In this document: one piece after another, positions 12,314 to 18,133 of the stretch
Numbering within the stretch: position 1 is the stretch's first letter
How the letters are laid out: each line of letters begins with the position of its first letter
Source: an uncultured Holophagaceae bacterium
Lineage (GTDB): Bacteria > Acidobacteriota > Holophagae > Holophagales > Holophagaceae
NCBI GenBank assembly: GCA_903890595.1
Contig: CAITBU010000027.1
Span: 1-18,133 of the forward strand
Reading direction: 5' to 3'
DNA length: 18,133 bases
Notes under the pieces: model-generated
The model's input: only the letters and a program-made list of their open reading frames with translations
What the model was told of the DNA's origin: nothing
Database searches by the model: none
Translations under genes and position numbers: made by a program

Positions 12314-13690
12314 TTGAACACCCTCCCCTTCCACCTGGTCACCCTCACGCACCCCGCCTGGGAGGAGGCCCTGGCCTGCGCCCGCGGCCTGGGCGACGAC
12401 GCCCTGCCCGAGCTACGCCTGGACCTCTTTCCCGACCTGGACCCCGAGGCCCTGGTGGATGCCCTGCGCCGGCGCTGCCTGGTCACCTGCCGCCGGGTGT
12501 CCGAAGGTGGGCGCTGGCCCGATGCCGATGAGCCCGGCCGCATCGCCCGTCTGGTCCAGGCTCTCAAGGGCAAGCCCCAGTGGCTGGACCTGGAGTGGGA
12601 TCTGCCCATTCCTCCCGAGCTCCAGACCGCCCGCACCTACCTGCGTCTGCTCCGCTCTGTGCATGTCGCCCCCGGCGTCTTCGACCTGGAGGACCGCCTG
12701 CAGAACCTGCCCGAGGGCGAGGCCTTCAAGTGGGTGGGCTGGGCCGGCAGCCTGGCCGATGGGGGCCGCCTGCGGGGGCCGCTGGCCTGGGCCCGGGATC
12801 GCGGCATCCCCCTCGCCGCCTTCCTTATGGGACCCAAGGGCCTGGCTACCCGTGCCCTGCAAGCCGCCTGGGGCGGCGCCTTCACCTACGCCGCGCCGGA
12901 CGATGGGCCCCCGGCCGCACCGGGCCAGCTGCCCCTCGCCCTGCTCCGGGAGTGGCGCTGCGCCCGTCTTCACGGGGGCTTCAGCCTCTGCGGCGTCATC
13001 GGCGATCCCGTCCTGCACTCCCGGGGCCCGGCCTTCCACAATCCCCGCTTCCAGCGGGCCCTGAAGGACCTGATCTACCTGCCCCTGCTCTCCGGCGATG
13101 CCCAGGAGGCCGTGGCAGCCCTGGAGGCCCTCGGGGTTCTGGGGCTCAGCATCACGGCCCCCCTGAAGCTCGCCCTGCCCCAGGCCCTCGGACTGGAAGG
13201 CCCCCTGAACACGCTCTGGCGGCGCACGCCCGGCGCGCCCTGGCAGGGTGCGAATACCGATGCCGAGGCCTTCCAGGCGGCCCTGGCTGACCTGGAACCC
13301 GGACCGGTGCTGGTCCTGGGGGATGGCGGGGTGGGCCGCACCACCCGCACCCTCCTGAAAGCCGCCGGACGCACGGTCCTGCAGGCCTCCCGCCGCAGCG
13401 CCCTGACCCCGGAAGCCGTGGCGGCCTTTGGCCCTGTAGGCCTGGTGCAGGCCACCAGCCTGGGCATGGCTGCGGAAGATCCGGCCCCCTTCCCCGACCT
13501 CCTGACGGCGGCCCGCCCCACCGCCCACTGGGCCGTGGAGTGGATCTACAAGGAGGACACCGCCTTCGCCCTCTGGGCCCGCCAAGCCGGCCTGCAGCTG
13601 GTAGCCGGAGCGGACCTCTTCGAAGCCCAGGCGGAGGCCCAGAGCCGACGGTTTATTGAAGGTTGCGGCGGGCTACCCGCTGGTAGCTGA
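12314..13690 (+). CDS. aroDE: Bifunctional 3-dehydroquinate dehydratase / shikimate dehydrogenase
   Basis: A 458-residue cytoplasmic fusion carrying out two consecutive shikimate-pathway steps, 3-dehydroquinate to 3-dehydroshikimate to shikimate. Residues 1-215 are a type I dehydratase: ELRLD (33-37), catalytic His117 in RSVHVAPGVF, Schiff-base Lys139 in AFKWVGWA, TR at 179-180, and APGQLP at 202-207. Residues 222-458 are AroE: GVIGDPVLHSRGPAFHN (the usual SxS becomes SRG), APLK with Lys285, GPLNT with Asn299, GANTD with Asp316, NADPH loop GDGGVGRT and ATSLGM. The start is uncertain. An in-frame TGA at 12293-12295 leaves only CTG 12296 or TTG 12314; I took TTG, with a poor ribosome site. The 3' end runs into a heptamer repeat, which supplies the last codon and the stop. 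Confidence 0.9.
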   Translation: MNTLPFHLVTLTHPAWEEALACARGLGDDALPELRLDLFPDLDPEALVDALRRRCLVTCRRVSEGGRWPDADEPGRIARLVQALKGKPQWLDLEWDLPIPPELQTARTYLRLLRSVHVAPGVFDLEDRLQNLPEGEAFKWVGWAGSLADGGRLRGPLAWARDRGIPLAAFLMGPKGLATRALQAAWGGAFTYAAPDDGPPAAPGQLPLALLREWRCARLHGGFSLCGVIGDPVLHSRGPAFHNPRFQRALKDLIYLPLLSGDAQEAVAALEALGVLGLSITAPLKLALPQALGLEGPLNTLWRRTPGAPWQGANTDAEAFQAALADLEPGPVLVLGDGGVGRTTRTLLKAAGRTVLQASRRSALTPEAVAAFGPVGLVQATSLGMAAEDPAPFPDLLTAARPTAHWAVEWIYKEDTAFALWARQAGLQLVAGADLFEAQAEAQSRRFIEGCGGLPAGS

Positions 13691-13724
13691 CAGCCGACAG
13701 CCGACAGCTGATAGCTTTATTGAA
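13652..13724. repeat. Heptamer-repeat segment flanked by a 9-bp direct repeat
   Basis: TTTATTGAA occurs at 13652-13660 and again at 13716-13724, bracketing 55 bases. Inside are a small hairpin (GCGGG 13668-13672 with CCCGC 13676-13680) and four tandem heptamers of form AGCYGAY: AGCTGAC, AGCCGAC, AGCCGAC, AGCTGAT (13685-13712), followed by AGCT. The segment forms the last codons of aroDE and the leader of the next gene, and it supplies no ribosome site. It looks like a small inserted repeat element with a target duplication. Confidence 0.6.
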
Positions 13725-14977
13725 TGCGCCTTCTGCTGGTCGAGGACAAGGACAGCTTCCGCCGCCTCCTGGCCCAGGCGCTGGAGGGGTCTGCGTGGAC
13801 CGTTGAGGCCGCTGCCGATCCCCTGGAAGCACTGAGTCTGCTGGAGGCCGGCCCAGTCCAGGTGATGGTCACCGACCTCCGCCTGCCTGGCATGAGTGGC
13901 CTCGAGCTCATTCGCCGCGCCCGCCAGCTTCAGCCTTCCCTCCGCGTGGTGCTGATGTCGGCCTTTGCCGAGCCCCGGGACATCGTGGAGGCCATGCGCC
14001 TGGGCGCTGACGACTTCCTCGCCAAGCCCTTTGACCTCGACGCCTTCCTGGCCCTGCTGGACCGCCTGGGGGCCCTGGTGGGGGCGCCACCGCCGGACCC
14101 CACCGAACCCTGGGTGGCCCACAGCGGCCCCATGAAGGCCCTGGACAAGGCCCTGGGGAAGGCCGCCAGCACCACCCTGCCCGTGCTCATCCGAGGTGAC
14201 CAGGGGTCCGGCCGGGCGCGCTCGGCTCGCCGCCTCCACACGCTTCGCAACCCGGCCCTGCCCTATCGCAGCCTGCCCGCCTCCGAGCTGGGGCCTGCCG
14301 GTCCTGAGCCCGGCCTCCTGGAGCTGCTCCGGGGGGGCAGCCTCTATGTGGCGGGCCTGGAGCAGCTCTCACCGCAGGCCGCTGGTCCCCTGGCGCAGGC
14401 CATGACCTCCCCCGCGGGCCAGGCCCTGACCTGGATGGGCGGCATGGCCTCGGATGCCGCCCTGCCCCCCGAGCTGGCCCATCGCCTCGACGCCCTCGAG
14501 CTTCGAGTTCCACCCCTCCGAGACCGCCGGGAGGACATCCTGGCCCTGGCCCGCCTGCTCCTGGAGCGGGGCGCCCGCCGCCTGGGCCGCACCGCCCCCT
14601 GGCTGGAGCGGGCTGCCGAGCGGCAGCTGCTGGACCACCGCTGGCCCGGCAATGTGATGGAGCTGGAAGAGGTCGTGGAACGAACCCTCCTGACCAGTCC
14701 GAGCCCGGCCATCCGCGGCTTCCCGGACCTGGGCCTGGAGAGTCGGCCCCTCTGTCTGGCTTGGCCCGAGGCAGGTTCCCTGGAGGGCATGCTCCGCGCC
14801 GTCGCCCATAGCGCCGAGCGGGACCTGCTCCAGCGGGCCCTGCTCCAGGCCCGAGGCAGCCTACCCCGCACCGCTGAGCACCTGGGGGTGAGCCTGCGCG
14901 TCCTCACCCAGCGCTTGCGGGACCAGGGCATCCCCCTGGAAGATGGCTCCTCCCCTCCCACTGGGATGACCCCATGA
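13724..14977 (+). CDS. NtrC-like response regulator with degenerate sigma54-activator ATPase domain
   Basis: A 417-residue protein in three parts. Residues 1-115 are an intact receiver: acidic pocket E7/D8, phospho-acceptor Asp51 (VTDLRLPGMSG), Ser79 and Lys101 (AKPF). Residues 130-325 align with the AAA+ domain of NtrC-type activators but are crippled. The P-loop reads GDQGSGRA (158-165, Lys to Arg), no GAFTGA sigma54-contact loop exists, and the Walker B position reads GGSLYVAGLEQL (204-215) instead of GGTLFLDEI. VPPLRDRREDI (262-272) and WPGNVMELEEVVERTLL survive. Residues 363-403 are a Fis-type HTH (LPRTAEHLGVSLRVLTQRL). It probably binds DNA under phosphorylation control but does not act as a sigma54 ATPase. 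No histidine kinase is adjacent. No Shine-Dalgarno precedes ATG 13724. Its stop overlaps the MoxR start (ATGA). Confidence 0.88.
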   Translation: MRLLLVEDKDSFRRLLAQALEGSAWTVEAAADPLEALSLLEAGPVQVMVTDLRLPGMSGLELIRRARQLQPSLRVVLMSAFAEPRDIVEAMRLGADDFLAKPFDLDAFLALLDRLGALVGAPPPDPTEPWVAHSGPMKALDKALGKAASTTLPVLIRGDQGSGRARSARRLHTLRNPALPYRSLPASELGPAGPEPGLLELLRGGSLYVAGLEQLSPQAAGPLAQAMTSPAGQALTWMGGMASDAALPPELAHRLDALELRVPPLRDRREDILALARLLLERGARRLGRTAPWLERAAERQLLDHRWPGNVMELEEVVERTLLTSPSPAIRGFPDLGLESRPLCLAWPEAGSLEGMLRAVAHSAERDLLQRALLQARGSLPRTAEHLGVSLRVLTQRLRDQGIPLEDGSSPPTGMTP

Positions 14978-15945
14978 CCGAGACCAGCCAGCGCCCACTC
15001 CCCCCAGGCCCTGCCCCGGAGGCGGTGCGCCATGCCGCCCAAGCCGGGCTGACCGCCCTCCAGGCCGTGGTGGTGGGGAAGGATGCCCAGGTACGCCGGG
15101 CCTTTGCCGCCATGCTCGCCGGGGGCCACGTGCTGCTGGAGGACCTGCCCGGCGTGGGCAAGACCACCCTGGCCAAGGGGCTGTCCCGCATCCTGGGCGG
15201 CACCTTCCAGCGGGTCCAGGGCACCAACGATCTGCTGCCCTCAGATCTCCTGGGCGTCCACCTCTGGGATGCCCAAACCCAGGCCTTCCGCTTTCAGCCC
15301 GGCCCCATTTTCTGCCAGGTGCTCCTGCTGGACGAGCTCAACCGCATCGGCCCCAAGACCCAGAGCGCCATGATGGAGGCCATGGTGGAGGGTCAGGTCA
15401 CCCTGGACCGCAGCACCCATACCCTGCCGGAGCCGTTCTTCGTGATTGCCACCCAGAACCCCCTGGATCACGCCGGCACCTTCCCCCTGCCCGAGAGCCA
15501 GCTGGACCGGTTTTCCTGCACCGTCCACCTGGGCTACCCGGACCGGGCGGCCGAGCGCCGCATCCTGAAGGAAGAAGCCGGCGCCAGTCGCCTGGATACC
15601 CTGGCCCCGGCCATGCCCCTGGAGGGGTGGCTGCTGGCGCGGGCGGCGGTGCGGGGCGTGACCACCGGAGACGCTGTGCTGGACTACGTGGAGCGGGTGG
15701 TGGAGCGGGTTCGCGCCAGCGGGGCCTTCTGCTCCACCCGCGCCGCCAAGCACTGGCTGGGGCTGGCCCAGGCCGAGGCCTGGCTGGCCGGGCGAAGCTT
15801 CGTCACGCCGGACGACTTGCAGCAGACTCTGGCCGACACCCTGGCCCACCGGGGTAGCCTGGATGACCGCCGCCTCAGCCGCAGCGAGCGCCGGGACCAG
15901 CTGGCCAAGGTCCTCCACGACGTGCCCGTGGGGTGGGCCCCATGA
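14974..15945 (+). CDS. MoxR-family AAA+ ATPase
   Basis: A 323-residue cytoplasmic MoxR-type AAA+ ATPase, a family of chaperone-like proteins that insert cofactors or assemble complexes, usually with VWA-domain partners. Features in order: Walker A LPGVGKTT (57-64), RVQGTNDLLPSDLLG (the MoxR pore/sensor region), GPIFCQVLLLDELNR with Walker B at 116-121, sensor I VIATQNPLDHAGTFPLPESQLDRF, and a C-terminal lid with an extended helical tail (SLDDRRLSRSERRDQLAKVLHDV). All ATPase residues are present, so it should be active. The usual neighbours (DUF58, VWA and transglutaminase-like genes) are absent. Instead the gene overlaps the response regulator gene upstream and the RodZ-like gene downstream, each by the four bases ATGA. 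Confidence 0.93.
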   Translation: MTETSQRPLPPGPAPEAVRHAAQAGLTALQAVVVGKDAQVRRAFAAMLAGGHVLLEDLPGVGKTTLAKGLSRILGGTFQRVQGTNDLLPSDLLGVHLWDAQTQAFRFQPGPIFCQVLLLDELNRIGPKTQSAMMEAMVEGQVTLDRSTHTLPEPFFVIATQNPLDHAGTFPLPESQLDRFSCTVHLGYPDRAAERRILKEEAGASRLDTLAPAMPLEGWLLARAAVRGVTTGDAVLDYVERVVERVRASGAFCSTRAAKHWLGLAQAEAWLAGRSFVTPDDLQQTLADTLAHRGSLDDRRLSRSERRDQLAKVLHDVPVGWAP

Positions 15946-16766
15946 TCGAAGTCCCCCTCCAGAACCCCCAGCCCTCCATGGGAGCCCTCCTCCGCCAGGC
16001 CCGGGAAGCCCGCGGCCTGACCCGGGAAGCGCTGGCCCAGGACCTCAGCCTGCCCCTCCGCCACGTTGTGGCCATTGAAGACGACGCCTGGGAGTTACTC
16101 CCCCCGGGGCGGATCCGGCCCCTGGCCCGCCAGATGGCGGAACGTCTCGGCACGACCATCGACTTCGGAACCAGCTCCCACCGGGTGGTGCCCGGTGCCC
16201 CGGAGCCCCCGCCCCCGCCGGATCCCCGCCGGGAGCGCCAGGAGCAGATCGTCATGGTCGGGCTGATGGTGGCCTCCGTAGCCATCGGCCTCTGGCTGGT
16301 GGTGCCGGGCCCCTCCCTGGGCCGCCGTCCCACCCCGGCCCGCAACCTGACCGTGGGCCGACCGCCCCTGCCACCCCCGCCCCAGCCCACGGCCTCGCCC
16401 TATCCGGTGCTGGGTGAGTACTTGCCCGAAGCGCCCCTGAACGACCAAGGCGCCCTGCTGACCCTCCGGGCCATGGACGCCTGTGGGGTGCGCATCGAGT
16501 ACCTGGAAGGGGGCCTGCCGCCCCTGGAGAAGACCCTCCAGGTGTCCGACCCCCTGCGCCTCCGGGTGAAGGGTGCTTTTGTGCTCACCCTCTCCAATGC
16601 TGGCGTGGCCTTCCTCGATGTCGCAGGACGGCGGATCCGCCACGGCCAGCACGAAGGGGAGCCCTGGACGGGTCGCTTCGATGCTGAAGGCAAGTGGCTG
16701 CGACCCGCGCCCACGCCAGAGCCGGACGAGCCCCCGCTCCCGGATGACGAGGACGAAGCCCCATGA
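15942..16766 (+). CDS. RodZ-like HTH / single transmembrane / periplasmic domain protein
   Basis: A 274-residue bitopic membrane protein. Residues 12-75 form a cro-type HTH of the RodZ kind (GALLRQAREARGLTREALAQDLSLPLRHVVAIEDDAWELLP). A Pro-rich charged linker (83-102) is followed by one membrane helix, residues 103-121 (IVMVGLMVASVAIGLWLVV). A Pro-rich stalk then leads to a DUF4115-like beta domain (about 170-253) with LRLRVKGAFVLTLSNAGVAFLDVAGRRI, like the RodZ C-terminal domain. The tail is acidic and Pro-rich. RodZ links MreB to the envelope in rod-shaped cells; here no mreBCD gene is visible, so a cassette-specific anchor is equally possible. ATG 15942 overlaps the MoxR stop (ATGA); a GTG three codons upstream is the alternative. 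Confidence 0.85.
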   Translation: MIEVPLQNPQPSMGALLRQAREARGLTREALAQDLSLPLRHVVAIEDDAWELLPPGRIRPLARQMAERLGTTIDFGTSSHRVVPGAPEPPPPPDPRRERQEQIVMVGLMVASVAIGLWLVVPGPSLGRRPTPARNLTVGRPPLPPPPQPTASPYPVLGEYLPEAPLNDQGALLTLRAMDACGVRIEYLEGGLPPLEKTLQVSDPLRLRVKGAFVLTLSNAGVAFLDVAGRRIRHGQHEGEPWTGRFDAEGKWLRPAPTPEPDEPPLPDDEDEAP

Positions 16767-17872
16767 GCCTGCATCCCCTCGTTGACCGCTACCTCAAGGG
16801 CACCCTCCCCGAACCCGTCGCCCAGGCCCTGGTGGGGGGGCGTCTGCCGGTCCCCACCCCGGACCTGCTGCAGGCCTTGGCCCATGCGGTCCTCACGGAG
16901 TCCTTGCAAGCCAAGGCGGCCGTAGAAACGCTCAAGACCCTGCCGGAGTCCCTCCTCTCCGGAATCCTGGACCAGCCCATCCAGCCCCCGGCCCCCCTGC
17001 AGCTGGTGCTCTGCCATCGCCCAGAGCCAGCCGTCCTGGAAGCGGCCCTGCTGAACCCGGCCCTGACCGCAGAGATCGTCGAGGCTTCGATACCCAGTCT
17101 GCCGGGAAGCGTGCTGGAGATCGTGGTCAACAACCAGGTGCTGTGGATGGAGCGCCCACACATCCTTGACCTGCTGGAGGAGCACCCCGAGGGCGACTAC
17201 ACCATCAAGCGGCGCATCAATGAGTTCCGCTTCGAGGTGCTGCGCCTCATTCCGGAAGAGGTCAAGCGGGAGCGCCTCGAGATCATCGCCGAGGTGGAAG
17301 CCGGCCGCCTGGATCGGGCCTGGGCGGAGCTGCCCCTGCCCATGACCCCCACGCCGGAGGAAGCCGAGGCCGAGTACGAGACGGAAGAGATGGCGGCCGA
17401 GCGACGGCTGCTGGCGCTGCGGCCGCCCCTGGGCGAGGATGGCGAGGAGATCAACCTCACCATCACCCAGCGAGTGACCCGCCTCAGCACCAACCAGAAG
17501 ATCATGCTGGCCATCAAGGGCGGGAAGGAGGAGCGCACCCTCCTGATCCGCGAAGCCAACCGCCTGGTGCAGGTCAACGTCCTCCGCAATGGCCGCATCA
17601 CCGAGGGCGAGGTGGCCCATATCGCCCAGATGCGCACCATCAACGAGGAAGTGCTCCGCATCATCTCCAACAGCCGGGAGTGGATGAAGAAGTACCCCAT
17701 CACCAAGTCGCTGGTGCTGAACCCGCGCACCCCCCTGCCCGTGGCCATGACCCACTTCAAGCGCCTGTTCGAGAGCGACCTCAAGCTGCTGATGAAAGAC
17801 CGCAACGTGGCCGACCTGCTCCGCCGCGAGGCCAAGCGCCTGGTGGAGATGAAGGCCCAGGGCAAGGGCTAG
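16763..17872 (+). CDS. Conserved helical-repeat protein of unknown function
   Basis: A 369-residue, probably cytoplasmic protein with no signal peptide or membrane segment. It is all-helical and repetitive. Units built around an N-P/G turn recur (LLNPALTAEIVEASI near 97-110, VLRNGRITEGEVAHIA near 273-288, LVLNPRTPLPVAMTHF near 317-332), resembling HEAT/LRV-type solenoids. The C-terminal module from about 240 (STNQKIMLAIKGGKEERTLLIREANRLVQ through NSREWMKKYPITKSLVLNPRTPLP) is highly patterned, and I recall similar proteins in deltaproteobacteria and Acidobacteriota annotated as hypothetical. An acidic linker (about 195-230) splits the N- and C-terminal halves. Its start overlaps the RodZ-like stop by ATGA, so it is co-translated with the MoxR/RodZ-like pair. 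A scaffold or adaptor role is inference. Confidence 0.8.
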   Translation: MSLHPLVDRYLKGTLPEPVAQALVGGRLPVPTPDLLQALAHAVLTESLQAKAAVETLKTLPESLLSGILDQPIQPPAPLQLVLCHRPEPAVLEAALLNPALTAEIVEASIPSLPGSVLEIVVNNQVLWMERPHILDLLEEHPEGDYTIKRRINEFRFEVLRLIPEEVKRERLEIIAEVEAGRLDRAWAELPLPMTPTPEEAEAEYETEEMAAERRLLALRPPLGEDGEEINLTITQRVTRLSTNQKIMLAIKGGKEERTLLIREANRLVQVNVLRNGRITEGEVAHIAQMRTINEEVLRIISNSREWMKKYPITKSLVLNPRTPLPVAMTHFKRLFESDLKLLMKDRNVADLLRREAKRLVEMKAQGKG

Positions 17873-17875
17873 GAA

Positions 17876-18133
17876 TCAGCCGCTGCGCCGCTTGGCCGCC
17901 TGCCAGGCGGCCTCCATCTGGTCGAGGGTGCGGGCTTCCCAGCCGCCATTGGCCCGGGTGTCGTCCTCAACGGCCGCGAACCGCGTGCGGAACCGCAGCA
18001 TCTGGCGGCGCAGGGCGACATCGGGATCCACGCCCTTCTTGCGAGCCCACTGCATGAGGCTGAACAGCACGTCGCCGAACTCCTCCTCCACCCGCACGGG
18101 ATCGGACTCGGCCTGCAGCTCAGCCACCTCCTC
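17876..18133 (-). CDS. mazG: Nucleoside triphosphate pyrophosphohydrolase MazG, C-terminal part (5' end outside window)
   Basis: The last 85 residues or so of a MazG protein, which hydrolyses (d)NTPs to monophosphate and pyrophosphate. The frame is open to the window edge (EEVAELQAESDPVRVEEEFGDVLFSLMQWARKKGVDPDVALRRQ). The EE..EL and EE.GD pairs are the Mg-binding acidic residues of the family, and RFRTRFAAVEDD followed by TLDQMEAAWQAAKR is the usual C-terminus. The gene converges on the helical-repeat gene with only three bases between the two stop codons and no hairpin, so the two transcripts probably overlap at their 3' ends. Confidence 0.9.
   Translation of the reverse strand, partial: EEVAELQAESDPVRVEEEFGDVLFSLMQWARKKGVDPDVALRRQMLRFRTRFAAVEDDTRANGGWEARTLDQMEAAWQAAKRRSG

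Noticed and set aside
13685..13712. CRISPR-like or VNTR array
   Set aside because: Only four 7-base units without spacers; this is a short simple tandem repeat, not a CRISPR.
15942..16766. Calling this gene rodZ itself
   Set aside because: The domain order fits RodZ, but no mreBCD, ispG or other usual neighbour is present and the periplasmic part is short, so only RodZ-like is justified.

Overview
This is a GC-rich, tightly packed bacterial chromosome segment with no gene-free stretch longer than about 140 bases and no sign of phage, insertion sequences or CRISPR. LpxK (lipid A kinase) implies a Gram-negative, LPS-making cell. The set of EtfA, a large branched-chain amino acid (LIV) ABC operon, a DASS carboxylate transporter, an AroD-AroE fusion and a MoxR/RodZ-like cassette resembles what I would expect from Acidobacteriota of the Holophaga/Geothrix type. 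That assignment comes from general resemblance only; no rRNA or marker search was possible.

Layout. (1) 2-796 (+): 3' part of etfA, ending at a long hairpin shared with a convergent minus-strand cluster. (2) 2911-866 (-): free-methionine-(R)-sulfoxide reductase, a cyclic-nucleotide-binding/FHA fusion protein, a small acidic protein and a DUF1569/DinB-like protein. (3) 2936-3979 (+): lpxK, divergent from the reductase across 24 bp. (4) 4067-8995 (+): the LIV operon livK, livH, a livM-livG fusion and livF, with a terminator-like hairpin between livK and livH. (5) 9042-9116 (+): tRNA-Gly(CCC), whose CCA end is built into a terminator stem. (6) 10266-9211 (-) and 10403-12172 (+): a divergent pair, a tartrate/D-malate dehydrogenase family enzyme and a DASS dicarboxylate transporter with a TolA-like Ala/Lys/Pro insert; together they look like an uptake-and-oxidation module for a C4 hydroxyacid. 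(7) 12314-13690 (+): bifunctional AroD-AroE. (8) 13724-17872 (+): four genes joined by three successive 4-base ATGA overlaps, coding for a response regulator with a degenerate sigma54-activator ATPase domain, a MoxR AAA+ ATPase, a RodZ-like membrane protein and a helical-repeat protein of unknown function. (9) 18133-17876 (-): the C-terminal part of MazG, convergent with the cassette.

The best candidate for an undescribed system is region 8. Translational coupling of a sigma54-independent-looking regulator, a MoxR chaperone lacking its usual DUF58/VWA partners, a single-pass RodZ-like protein and a repeat scaffold suggests one envelope- or morphology-linked complex. Its boundary with aroDE carries a small heptamer-repeat element flanked by a 9-bp direct repeat. 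Other points of interest are the DASS transporter insert, the LivM-LivG fusion, and a recurring terminator design with 19-bp stems that swallow the T-tract.
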